A DNA stretch of 64,000 nt from Neodiprion pinetum (Eukaryota; Arthropoda; Insecta; Hymenoptera; Diprionidae): assembly GCF_021155775.2 (NCBI RefSeq), contig NC_060236.1, positions 2,409,001 to 2,473,000 on the forward strand, given 5' to 3'. Below are positions 36,311 through 47,183 of this stretch, in pieces; positions within the stretch are counted from its first letter, which is position 1; every line of letters begins with the position of its first letter. Below the pieces are notes generated by a model, which ran no database searches, was not told where the DNA came from, and was given only the letters and a program-made list of their open reading frames with translations. A program made the translations under genes and the position numbers.

Positions 36311-38990
36311 TCAGACCTTACGGTCCGCTTGATCAGGTTGGCCACTGGACGATCCTGGAGTTTCCGGTGATACTGTAATCCTTTCGCGCATACGGACGGG
36401 AACCTGTCCAGTTGAGGTTGGATCGTCGACGTTGGATGTGGTGGTAGAGGACGAGTCTGCAGTTCTTGTTTCGAAGATGCAACCTTTCCGGGTGATTCGA
36501 AGACTGTTGTAGCGCTGCTTCAGCGAGCGGCAAATCTTCTTCTTGCAGACGAAAATGACGAAGATCACGATCCCTTGGAGCGCGTTGATCATGTCCGTGA
36601 CGTACCAGATGTGCCTGGGCCCTTCCCAAATCCCCGAAATCACCTCCGTCGACCAGCAGATCCCCATCACTACGAAAAGCTTCACGTACAAGCTGAACCT
36701 GGAACGATATTTCGTTACCTATTTGCCTTCTTTCATATTTTTTGCATTTGTTCACATACCAGTGCTTGTTCTCGTCGTGTCTTCTGCTGTCACCGCTGTT
36801 CAGGTGACGTTTCACGTTCCTTTTATGTTTAACAATCTTCAAAGATGTTAAAACGAAGAGGAAAACATTGGTGGTAATAATAACGCCAGCCGGACCGTAG
36901 TAGTACAATGCCTCGGCAGACTTGGCTGAAAGTTCATCCAGTCATGAGAGGTAATCGTTCCCATCATCGAGATTTTCGTTATACAAATAACGAGGTCGAC
37001 CTACTTGCAAACCAGCAACCGCTTGACCTGAAGTCTGGCTTGATCGTTGATTCTCCAACATCGGCGAATTCCATGACGATGCAAATGGTAGTCAACAGGA
37101 TTGGACATCCCCACGCGTAAATCGAGTACCTGATGAACTTCTTACGGTCGTCGCTATTTCCGTTACTCGTCATCGGCCCGTAGCCGCTATAACATTCAAG
37201 AATAGAGCCAATCCTCGTGAAATTGGACGATTCGGTGAAATAATTGGTACGAGTCGTAATTGAGATCTTGTTCGAAAAGCCATATCATAGCTTGGAACGT
37301 ACCCGAATCTCCACCACATGTCGAAGCACATGACATTCAGCCAAAAAAAACTGGCAACAAAAGATGAGTAGATGGTGAATCCTGAAATTTCAAGATACTA
37401 ATCAAAACACGAGTCACGGTATGATATGTACGTTAATTCCGATGAATTTTCACAACTATAAACAATATTATCTTAGACCGTTTCGAAAGATTAATAATTT
37501 TTACAACAAATAATTAATGTACGTCCGAATTTTTTACATCAGCTCGGTGAAGAATTTCAATTTATTGGTTATTTCCGAGACATTCCCGATCCTGAGCTAA
37601 GATGTATTAAACTCTAAGATAAATACATCTTGCGAGGCCTGGAAGAGAATCAAACCTACGTCGAAGTACTTTTCAAGATTTATTCCTCTTCAAGTAAGGT
37701 TTATCAGTTAACGGTATGGTTACACTGAGAGAATAAAGTCATTGAATCAATTAAATGTGTCTTCACCGCAGTTTCTGGGCAGCGAAGTATATATTCATTT
37801 GTGTTTATTCAAGATCTGTTGATTTTAACTGAACATTTTGTTAGACCAACAGATCTTGAATTGACACAAATACATATTTACTTCGCCACCCGCAACCAGA
37901 AATTTAGTTGATTCAATGACTTTTTCCTCTCAGTGTAGGATTAATTAAGTTCGTGAATGGATGTGAGAACGCCGAAAGTCATCCGGGCTCTGCATAAACG
38001 GGTTTCCATTCCATACCTTTAGGGCAGAGTCTGGGTTGTGTAGATTTGAAGTCACTTCAAACGTTTATTATCGAAAAAAATTGGGTATAGGATTAGAAAT
38101 GGTAACGATAAGTATACCTTCGAGGAACACGAAGCCGTGGCAAAACAAAGAAAGAAACTAGAGGAATAAGTAAATCGGATCTTACCGAGGAAAAGGCAAG
38201 TTGCGCTAACATCGGTGAAATTTTTCTGATTTGGAATTCGGTCGACACCAAGGGCCACGTAGGCGATGACGAGGCTGGCCAAGTAACACTTGAGAGTAGT
38301 GCCGTGGATGTTCCTCAGCTCCGGGATCACGGAGTAAACGAAGATAGTCGCGAGAAGGAAGGGAACGGACACGAGGGCTCCGACGTAGTTCGCGGTCCTT
38401 ATCGGGTCCATGATAAACGGGTTTCCTGCTTCGCAGAGCCTCGGAGTGTAAATCGACGAGTTGCGCTTCAGTCGAAAGCAGTAACTCGTCGCGTCGACAA
38501 TCGTCTGCGAGGAGTCTTGCACCTTCGGCATGGCTAACGATCCGTTTGCCATGAGGTAATACTCGTCGTTCGGATACTCCGACGGGTTCAAAAAGTACAT
38601 CCTAATCCCCGGGCACGGGTCCGATAAGATAACGTGGAACCTCTGCTCAAACCGGAGACTTTCGTCGAGGTCGAAATTGGGGTTGTAGACGGGAGGCATC
38701 GCCGAGTAGTCGATCTCCATGGTCTCCGTGTTCTGCGTGGTGGCGTTCTTCGGTGGACAGAGGGGCAAACAAGGTTTGAGGTCGCAGAAGCAGCCGCTCC
38801 ACGTGCCGTCGTCTTCCCAAACGATATCTCGAGTAAAGAACTCGCCGGACTCGGCCAGGAATCCCGAGTCGTTCCTCCGCGCGTTTGTCAGGCTGACGGT
38901 ACCCCCGGAAGGGCAGGTCCTCCTCTCGGCGTCGGCTAACAACGCGGCCAGGAGCAGAACGCTGATGCAACCGGACAGTCGAAGCTCCAT
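36311..38990 (-). CDS. Methuselah-like GPCR, copy B, complete, 5 exons
   Basis: This is the paralogue of copy A with identical splice-site positions. Exons 38186-38990, 37303-37381, 37005-37186, 36760-36925 and 36311-36698 give 539 aa. Signal peptide, the WSGCFCDLKPCLPLC ectodomain motif and seven TMs are all intact. The last intron is again 61 nt (36699-36759). Most residues are identical to A by eye. Differences are clustered in one ectodomain stretch (A: HPCPGIKMYSLNLTKRPK; B: DPCPGIRMYFLNPSEYPN) and in the intracellular loop before exon 5. The tail is six codons longer, ending QPDQADRKV. A TATAAA at 39084-39089 (minus strand) supports the same start. Both copies look functional. Confidence 0.95.
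37723..37935. mobile_element. 213-bp Tc1/mariner-type MITE in Mth-like B intron 1
   Basis: The terminal inverted repeats are CACTGAGAG...AAAGTCATTGAATCAA and the complementary TTGATTCAATGACTTTTTCC then CTCTCAGTG. The element is flanked by TA on both sides (37721-37722, 37936-37937). The interior is also palindromic (CAAGATCTGTTG / CAACAGATCTTG). It is absent from the matching intron of copy A, where the flanking sequence is continuous near 27758-27785. No transposase ORF. Confidence 0.92.
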
Positions 38991-41350
38991 TTCGTTCCAC
39001 GTACGCGGCCAGACAACAACGCTGGCATTCGACACTTTGCGGCGAAGAATCACACTGGTAATCAGGAAATACGTGAGCTGTGGTTTATAACGAATGGAAA
39101 AAAACAAAGATACCGGTATAAAAAGAAATCAACGAACGAGGAGGATAAATTACAATCCTGTACAGCCGACCGGGTGGGTACCACCCGCTCTTGCCTGCCG
39201 GAGAATGTTGCGCATATAAAGTTTCTGGAGGAACTGACCCGGTGCTGTATTTCGATGCTACTATATAACTGCGTGTTTCACCTATGAGGGGGAACAATGG
39301 TATGCGTGCACAAATTACCATTCACTTTGCGGTGAAACCTGTTCACACTCTGAGCCTTCATGGTGTATGTTCGAAGCTACTTGCGTGATCGTGTGCATTA
39401 ATATGATTAGCAGTGGTCAATTAATCTACGCGTTAAAATTGTGACCTTGTTCCAACGGTGACACACCCGTGATGGTTATCAGAGGTCAGGAGCTGGATGA
39501 TAGTTCTCCCACTATTACAAGACATGTTTTACAGTATCATTCCGACGTGCAATATTACCCGTGAAGATCGTTCATAATTAGATATTCAATTGTTTATAGT
39601 TCTCATTCATTCTCGCACTTACAATTGGTAAAAGTCGTTGCTGGTCCGATTTTCCAAACTTGCGTCTCTGAAATATGAAGGTTTGAATTCGTATCGTTTT
39701 TAATAGTGCTTCTTTGCAGCGTTTCGTTTACTACACGTAACTATGTAGCTACAATGTCCGGTATTGTTGCAATTATCTTACTTTTTCAAAAATTAAAAGA
39801 ATACAGTTTTTGCGTAACTACTGATAATTAATATAAAATAATATCGGCGAAAGTGATACAGTTATTGCTTACAGGTTTACGGAATAAATGTAATATTCGA
39901 TTATTGAATCAATTCCTAGGAATACCTTATACACAGATAGTGGATTTGGTTTCCGCTAGCGATGCATGTTACTAGTATAATTTCATCAGAATGTTCATAC
40001 TCAACTATACGCGGTTAATTACGCATATCAATTCCTAGAGAGGTTGTGGGCATTGGCGTCATCTGAACTTCTCGTCGGGATGCATTAACAAACATCAGTC
40101 GATGAAAATTTGATATTCGTCCATCATTCCGTTTGCAATTTTAAATTGAAATGTAATTTGCTAAAAACACATTACACTATGACAATGATTATCATACCCA
40201 TTAATCGCACTTTCGACCACGTATCTAGGGTATTCAGCAGGTATCGTTATCATACGCGATCCTCCCGAGAGTGAGTGTTAATGAGTAAATGATGCGAAGT
40301 ATCGTAAATTGAACAATAGAAAATTCGTAGAATTCATTACTTTATTTCTGCGTCAAATGAAAATGTGTTGGACTGCCATCGTTCAGAATTGCGTATAAAA
40401 TGGTGCTGTTAAGCCCTTTTTCGTGTTTGAGATACGTGCACTTCGATATTTAGAGATATGTGCGATGACGTCGAAATCGACTGGAGCACCCCCTCAAATG
40501 AATCATTTGCCAAATTACTGACAAAAGCAGTCGTCGAGTTGAATCCACTTGAGGCAGAAACCATCAGAACCATCAGATTTCCTGTTTTGATCCCAATATC
40601 GACAAATAATTTACTTGTGGCGCAGTGACAAATAAGAATAGGTACGTGACGTGTCCCAAATTGTTACATCGTCCATCCAAAGTGTGTGATTTTCAAAATT
40701 ATTGCTGTTCACTAGGGTGGTTCTTAAAAAGGTAATTTTTTAATTTCAACCGGTTTGCCCCCAAATCGGCTCCAGGCAAGTCAAAAATAATTCGCTAATT
40801 TCTTCAGATTTATATGTGAACTGTAAGTCGTGCCCCGAAGAGGGTGGATTCCATTCAACCGTTTCAGGGGTACTTCAAATCTACCTAACGGACTTAGATG
40901 AAATTTGGTACAGGGTGGTTTCTTGGGTCGCTGATTACGAATCTAATCTGGAAATTATAAAATTCAAAATGATGGATCCAATACGACGTTATCAAGTGAC
41001 TCTTAGGTTTTTGTTCCACCGTGTTGGATCCGCCAACTTCAAAAATAACCCTTCTAGGACCACCCTACTGTACATACCTTAATCACGAGGAACCTCACTG
41101 TTGATGGAATGAAGCAACAATAATAATGACCGCGTATAGACCTTGCAGATCGCATTGTATTTTATTGATCCTGTTGCAATATGACAATTGATGTTATAAT
41201 AATTACAACTTTGCACTTAAGCATTTAGAGTAGGTACATAATATTGATTCGGTGGGCTGGATACTTAAAATAACACAATAAATGACGAGTTATTTTCAAA
41301 AATGTATGAATAAATAACCGCAGGATGAAAAAATCGGCCGCTGCATCGAA
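38991..41350. other. Upstream of Mth-like B, then intergenic with a MITE
   Basis: The first ~1.2 kb is the duplicated receptor upstream region. The remainder carries a 355-bp MITE-like element (40713-41067) and the downstream region of the class A GPCR. No other gene recognised. Confidence 0.5.
40713..41067. mobile_element. 355-bp MITE-like element with GGGTGGT termini
   Basis: The ends are TAGGGTGGTTCT and AGGACCACCCTA, inverted copies allowing one mismatch. This is consistent with a TA target duplication and GGGTGG termini. The interior has a TTGGGTCGCTGATTACGAAT core followed by AAAATTCAAAATGATGGATCC. A related core recurs near 49690-49860. No long ORF of transposase type; the 88-codon frame inside (40816-41082) is probably incidental. 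Confidence 0.75.
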
Positions 41351-43522
41351 TCACTGGGCATCTTTGCCGCAATCCTCCCCAGGAGGATTCTGCATTGTTT
41401 TTGAAGGCGAACCGGGAGAATTGAGTCGCGTGTGTTCCGGAGACATGCGAAACGTCGTACCGTGGCGACTAAAGTCCTCGATTTCGCCAACCGGCGTTTC
41501 CTGCAGTGGTTCGCGAATCTCGTCGCGACAGCGTCCCTACAATCGTAAAAAAAAAAATTCACGTCAGCGTAGGCAAAGGAATTCCATTATCTTACAACGG
41601 CTCGTGGAATAAGTGAATTCAGAATGATCGAGAAGAAAGTCAGAAGGCGTATTATATAATACATAGTAATGGGATCATTGAAAAGGTCATTTTACAAACA
41701 TCCCAAAAGTCTCTTGGTAATGCCGTATTGAGGGGTAAGAAAGTCAAAATTAAAAAATGACATTCTTAAGGACCACCGTAATGCAGAGGAACTCATCATA
41801 TCCTCACCTGTAATACCCGTCTGACCACACCACGAAATTCAGTGCTGCATCCCAAGTACACGTAAAAGTTGAGAGCAAAGTTGCTCAGTTCCGCGAGGTT
41901 GGCGATGGTGCGAAATTTTTGAAAAAACATATCGGACTCTGGTCTCTTGACATACCAGGCGAGAAGAAAGGCCGACGGTGTTGTTGTGATAAAAAATAGC
42001 AACACTATGGCGGTGACGAGTATCACCAGGTGCTGCTCTTCTCTGAAAAAAAAAAAATAATAATAATAATAACGCATTGCAAAGGAGGGAAAAAAGACGG
42101 AGGTGAAGTAGCGATGTTTAAATACCTGTATCCCCGGTTTCGAGTAAGGGATGAAGTCTCGGCGAGGTGAGAAGCTCTGTACTTGTCGGAAACGGCGTGA
42201 AACTTTCGCCGCTTAGCCGTCAGCTGGATGAACTTTTTCACTATCAGTCCGTTAAGGAAGACGAGGACGGAGGCTGGCAAAAACCTGATCAGTGCTTCGT
42301 TCGTCCAAATGTACCCGATCCACAAATCGCTCTCGGTTACCAAAGAGTTTTCACGTATCGTGAAGGTCACGTCCGGACCGTCCTGTTGTTCACAGACCAA
42401 CCTCGTCGCTCCGAGGGGAATGCTCACCTTCGCGGAGCGATTCGAGAATAAATATTTTAAGAGGATACTCGTGTTTGTAGTCTGAATTATCAAAGTTACG
42501 TTATGTACTTCACATACCAAGAATCCAACGAGGAAAGAAAGCGCTATGGCGACGTTTGAATTGCGCCGAATGTAACCGCCCCGCAAACGTCCGGGTAAAA
42601 ACACGGAGAGGTAACGATCGACGGTTAAACAGGCCATTATCAACACGCTGGATGCCATGAAGGTGTTGACGGCAACGAGCTCGACGTGAGCGTGGTAAAG
42701 GGCTGCCACGTAGTATCCGCTAACCCCGTAACCCAGCCTCGCAGCTGTAAGTGGTAACGAAAATGCGTTAGATTAGTACTGGTGCGCTATCAAAAACGTT
42801 CCAAAAATGAACAATCGTGGTGTGGAACGTTGTAACTGCGTTAGGGTAGTCATGGCACACCATCACAAACATTGTAAAAATCAACAATCGTGGTGCGGAA
42901 CGTTTTATCTACGTTGGAGTAGTCGTGGCACACCGTAAATAACATTACAAAAATGAACAACCGTGGTGCGGAACGTTGTAGCTGCGTTAGGGTAGTCATG
43001 ACACACCATCGAAAACACTGTAAAAATGAATAATCATTGTGTTAAACGTTGCAGCTCATGGTGGCATTACCGATCGGTATCCAGAAAACGACGACGCCAG
43101 TATCGGCAACTGCCAGTGCCGTTAGATAGACGTATGTGACACCTCTCAGAGACGAGCTTGACAGTGCGACCAGGGTGAGTATGTTTCCAAATATTCCAAC
43201 GGCGAGCAGAGTCGGAGCAACGACTTTGTACGCTATCCAATTGGCGTGTATCAGCCGTTCTCGTATCCCATTCTCGTCGTCAGTTGGATCGTCATTTTTC
43301 TCAGTGTACCAGGTGAAGTTTACACCAAACGAACCGCTGCTGCAGTTCGCCTCGCAGCAAAGTGGAGGCCTGCGTTAAGTGGAGAAAAATTCATTATCAT
43401 TCCTTGGTTACAGATTGTCTAAGGCTAACGTCCACTGTCGCGTATTCATACTTTTAGCGTAACGCAGTGCAGTATTTACAAATTTCCATTCATACCCACC
43501 CATAAATCACTCCCGTTAGCAT
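41351..43522 (-). CDS. Class A (rhodopsin-like) orphan GPCR, 5 coding exons
   Basis: Exons 43500-43522, 43071-43369, 42126-42744, 41808-42042 and 41351-41536 give 453 aa if translation starts at 43522. That ATG lies just after an acceptor (tttcag), so a 5' UTR intron, or an additional coding exon, is possible. Visible features: extracellular N-terminus with CCEANC and an NFT sequon, TM1 VVAPTLLAVGIFGNILTLVA, TM2 with TALAVADTG, TM3 ending LTVDRYLSVF (DRY motif), TM6 VILVTAIVLLFFITTTPSAF, and TM7 SNFALNFYVYLGCSTEFR (NFYVY in place of NPxxY). The type resembles the FMRFamide-receptor-like orphan receptors of arthropods and nematodes. The ligand is unknown. The C-tail is Ser/Pro-rich. Confidence 0.9.
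42765..43060. repeat. 73-bp tandem repeat, about 4 copies, in GPCR intron
   Basis: The motif ACAATCGTGGTGYGGAACGT recurs at 42811, 42884, 42957 and (degraded) 43030, a constant 73-bp period. The next part of each unit, GTTAGGGTAGTCATGGCACA, is also conserved. The array fills most of the intron between the first two TM-coding exons. Confidence 0.93.
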
Positions 43523-43600
43523 GACCTGAAAGCAGAAAGTTTATAATTACCTCGTAGTTAAGCAACCTTGGGCACTTCGCGTATGTCTATCGAATAGCAT

Positions 43601-43932
43601 GTACACTTGGGGACAATGAATCTCAGACGGCTAATTTTTTACACTAGGCAGTTATGTTCGCAACCCAGAGGAACCTGCGGCGCCACAGTCGGCCGAGCGT
43701 GAAACAAACTCGAATCTAACCTTAGAATTAACGTGTCAATCCAACAAGTCGTTATCTCCGCGGTATTCTAAGGTTAGATTCGACGGTCATGGCTTATGTT
43801 ACGTTTATTGAGATTGAGTTTGAGTTTGTTTCGCGCTCGGCCGACTGTGGCGCTGCAGGTTTCTCCGTGTTGCCAACATAACTGTCCAGTGTAAAAAATT
43901 AGCTCTCTCAGATTCATTGTCTCCAAGTGTAC
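43601..43932. mobile_element. 332-bp foldback element
   Basis: The outer arms are GTACACTTGGGGACAATGAA and, as the complement at the right end, GTACACTTGGAGACAATGAA. Arm similarity continues through AGCTAATTTTTTACACT, CAGTTATGTT and CCACAGTCGGCCGAGCG. The centre has its own inverted pair (CGAATCTAACCTTAGAAT / ATTCTAAGGTTAGATTCG). There is no ORF. Target duplications are not obvious. Confidence 0.88.
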
Positions 43933-44009
43933 CTCTTATTACCCGGGCCAGAGTTACTTACGTAAACTCGACTCACTGCGCAATCGAAAACTTAGTTGGT
44001 TGGCGCGGC

Positions 44010-44025
44010 GGGGGGGGGGGGGGGG
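44010..44025 (+). repeat. Poly-G run (16 G)
   Basis: A homopolymer of guanines follows GCGGC. It is possibly a G-quadruplex former or a site of assembly error. Confidence 0.7.
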
Positions 44026-47000
44026 ATAAACGATCCTGTGTTGCTTGTTTATACAGTGCCTAATTATCAGACTGCTCGAAAATAAAGGATCAAATTACAC
44101 GAATATGGACAGGATACTCATCAGTCCTCGAACCTGTTGTTACGTCGTCAATCAATCGTGAGCAAAACGCTGCAAAAGTGCGAACACTTGGTTTCGAATC
44201 CTGCAATAACGCAGGCCGAACACGTGGATGTAATGTGGGCTGCCTATCGATTGATATCTAGGCGTTTTGCGAGATTCAAGATTTGGTCTTACAATCAGTA
44301 GATATTATCTATTACACACATATAGGCACAACATTGTACTCTGCTAGCAATCGGAGAAACGGCAAACTTTTATCCTCCTTCGTGATATTTTTCTTCCATT
44401 TGGAGGGAGCCGGGATAATATAACGAGGGTTGGAAATCTTACGTGCCTCTTTCAGTCCATCATCTCGCTGAGCTTATACCTATATCCTATAATAAATAAT
44501 CTGCACTGCTTCCCTTACCCTCGTCAGAATTCTTAAGTACGAAGAAAAGTCATATTATATGTACATACATATCCGTACACCGGATGAATGTGTTTCGGCT
44601 TTGTCGGTTCGGGGCAAACATCGATCGACGTAACAATTGCAGGGTCGTAATAAAGGTAAGAAGGATAATTCTGCAACCAGTCGGAGGATTTCATTTCTTT
44701 TACAGATATGTTCTCCTTCTTCTTTTCCCTTCCTCTCCCTCTCTTTCTCGTGTATTTCTTCTACCGCTTGTGCGGGACTTTCCTCAGCGAACAATTTCAG
44801 CATTTTATTATTTTTCCCCGAATTTGGGTAATTTCCTCTCTTGTTTATAGACGGTTCACGTTTTTGTTTCGCGCAACGTCTCTTTTTCAATATGTAATAT
44901 ACGTGGTTCCGAGCTAGCTTGTTGTAAAAATTCATCCAGTGACGTGAATAAATTTCACGGCTTTGAAAATACGTTTCTGAGAAGATTCGGGTTCTTCGTA
45001 TGTGGAATACTCGTTGTTAAAACAAACGAGACAAAAACACAGCGCAAGTGGAAAAATAATTAAAACGTCGCAAAAATGAGAGACTGCGTGATGAAAAAAG
45101 AGAAAGCCGATAATTAACAATCCTGTAACGAGTGTCAGGTTTTTGTCGAAATTTCCAGGAACATGAGGAGGAGGAGGAGGAGGAGGTATCGCCACCCACG
45201 TGATCGGGATTTAATTCCCTCCCCCCACCCCGTACGATTCCCTTCCTCCTCTCACTTCTTCGTCCTCGTATTTCTCTTATCTTTATTTCCACCCCTTACA
45301 CGCGGGTTCACGACGCAAAGTATAACGGGCAGGTACGTCAAATCGACGGAAGGACATCCGGCTGACGATGAGTGGGTCTGATGGCAGGAACAGCCCTCAA
45401 GGTACAAAGCTAACGACCAGCGGCGGTCGTGTAACAATTTGTCGTCAATCGTTAATTACACTTTTGCACGGGGCTGTGGGCGAATTAATTCAACCCGTGT
45501 AACGAAACGATCTTAACGCTAAATATTTTCTGCGCCGACACTAAATTCAAATCAAGTTATTGGAGAGTGAGAAAAATCGTATTGAATATAAATTTAAAAA
45601 AATAAAAATTCGTATTTGATTCTATTTTTCTCACGTTTTAATTAGCGGTTTTGCCTGTAGCTACTGAATCAGAAAACTTACCTAATTCAGTCTTGGTATA
45701 AAAATTTTCCTACTCTTGAAAAATAATTTACGAATAAAAATTTGAAGCTAATCGATCACGGCTATTCATTATGTGATTGTGTTTTTGTCTTTTCGAGAGT
45801 AGTAAAAATGAAAGCCGTCATCTGAAAAATCTTAAACCGAATGAAAGATGATGATTCTTTTTTTACACTCTACACCGTACTTAAAAACAGATAAATGTTT
45901 TGGGACGGAACGCCCCGTATTCCTACACTGCGCACAGTAAGAAAATAATTACGCCAACGTCAGCTTTAACGTAACGATTATCGTTAGTCCGAGGAGCGAA
46001 AGTATTTCTCGGCTAGAATTATTACGCTGCAAAATTAAACAACGTGATTTTTCAAAATTCGTCGGAAGGCCGCTTTAACCCTTTTTAACGGCCAAGCCTC
46101 TTTTCCGTTGAAATAAAAAACATTATCCTCAATAAAAAGGTTTGGAATAATACAATTTTGAAAAATAGTGTCTCTCGATTTTCACATCTAAACAAGAATT
46201 TTCTTCTCAAATCAAACTATTCAGTGAAAACTTTCTTTATAACGCGTAGACTATTTGTCAACTTATTTCGGAACTTTTGCATTAAAATCGAAGAAGACAT
46301 TTGAATAAGTAGCTTGTTCGCACATGCAAATTACACCCTACAATACCCGTTAAAGGGTCGAATGTCGTCACTGGTTGGGCGTGTAACGAATTGCTAGTAC
46401 ATAAATTCATTTCCCCAGAGGTGGTGGCCGAAGATGTGCTCGCAGCTCGATGCCTCGCACGATTCCAATGAATACGTAACCGGTAACCCCGCCGGCTCGT
46501 AATTCAAATCCAACGATTCCGCTACCCCGGAATTAGTATATGCATTAAACACGCGGTACGCCTTCGAATATAACATCGACGGCTAGTCGAGCTGTGATCG
46601 AATCATCGTAATTCTGCAATCCCAGCTGCATATCAAATTGCGTCGGAAAATCATTCCCCTGTTTTGTTTTCGCTTTGGAGTTTCATTTTTCATTTTACTT
46701 TCTTTATTTCTCTTCCTCGTCTCATCGTATCACCTCTCTTTCTCTCTCTTTCGTAGAATTACTTCATTTTTTGTCTTAGTAGTTTATTTTTATTCCTGAC
46801 TTTATTTCTTAATTTCTTTTAGTTGTGTGATTCATTTTTTTCAAACACGTTTTTATTCTTATTATTCTATCAACCACTGTCGTTTATTTATTTATTCATT
46901 TTTTGATTTTTAAGTAGCAATCACAACTATCGTTAGGTTAATTTTTCAACTTGGGTTATACCTGTGTATGTATGTATGTACGTATGTGATCATATTGGCC

Positions 47001-47130
47001 CAATGTGTTCTACAGGGCATAATGTATACGATCAAATGAAATCAAAATCCAGGCATCAATGCTGGAGACGAAAGTTAATACCGCAATAACGAAGCTTTTT
47101 TACACCGTTTATATGGAGGTATGTACATCG

Positions 47131-47133
<3 letters not shown>

Positions 47134-47179
<46 letters not shown>
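47134..47179. repeat. (TA)n microsatellite
   Basis: An uninterrupted TA dinucleotide run of about 46 bases. Confidence 0.95.

Positions 47180-47183
<4 letters not shown>

Larger units (their letters stand above)
35150..40170. repeat. Segmental duplication, copy 2 (contains Mth-like receptor B)
   Basis: This is the counterpart of 25600-29930, with the same gene orientation and exon structure. It is longer, partly because a 213-bp MITE is inserted in the first receptor intron. Edges are approximate. Confidence 0.85.

Noticed and set aside
40816..41082. 88-codon ORF inside the 355-bp element
   Set aside because: Lies within a short TIR element too small for a transposase; the related 49.7-kb fragment does not keep the frame.
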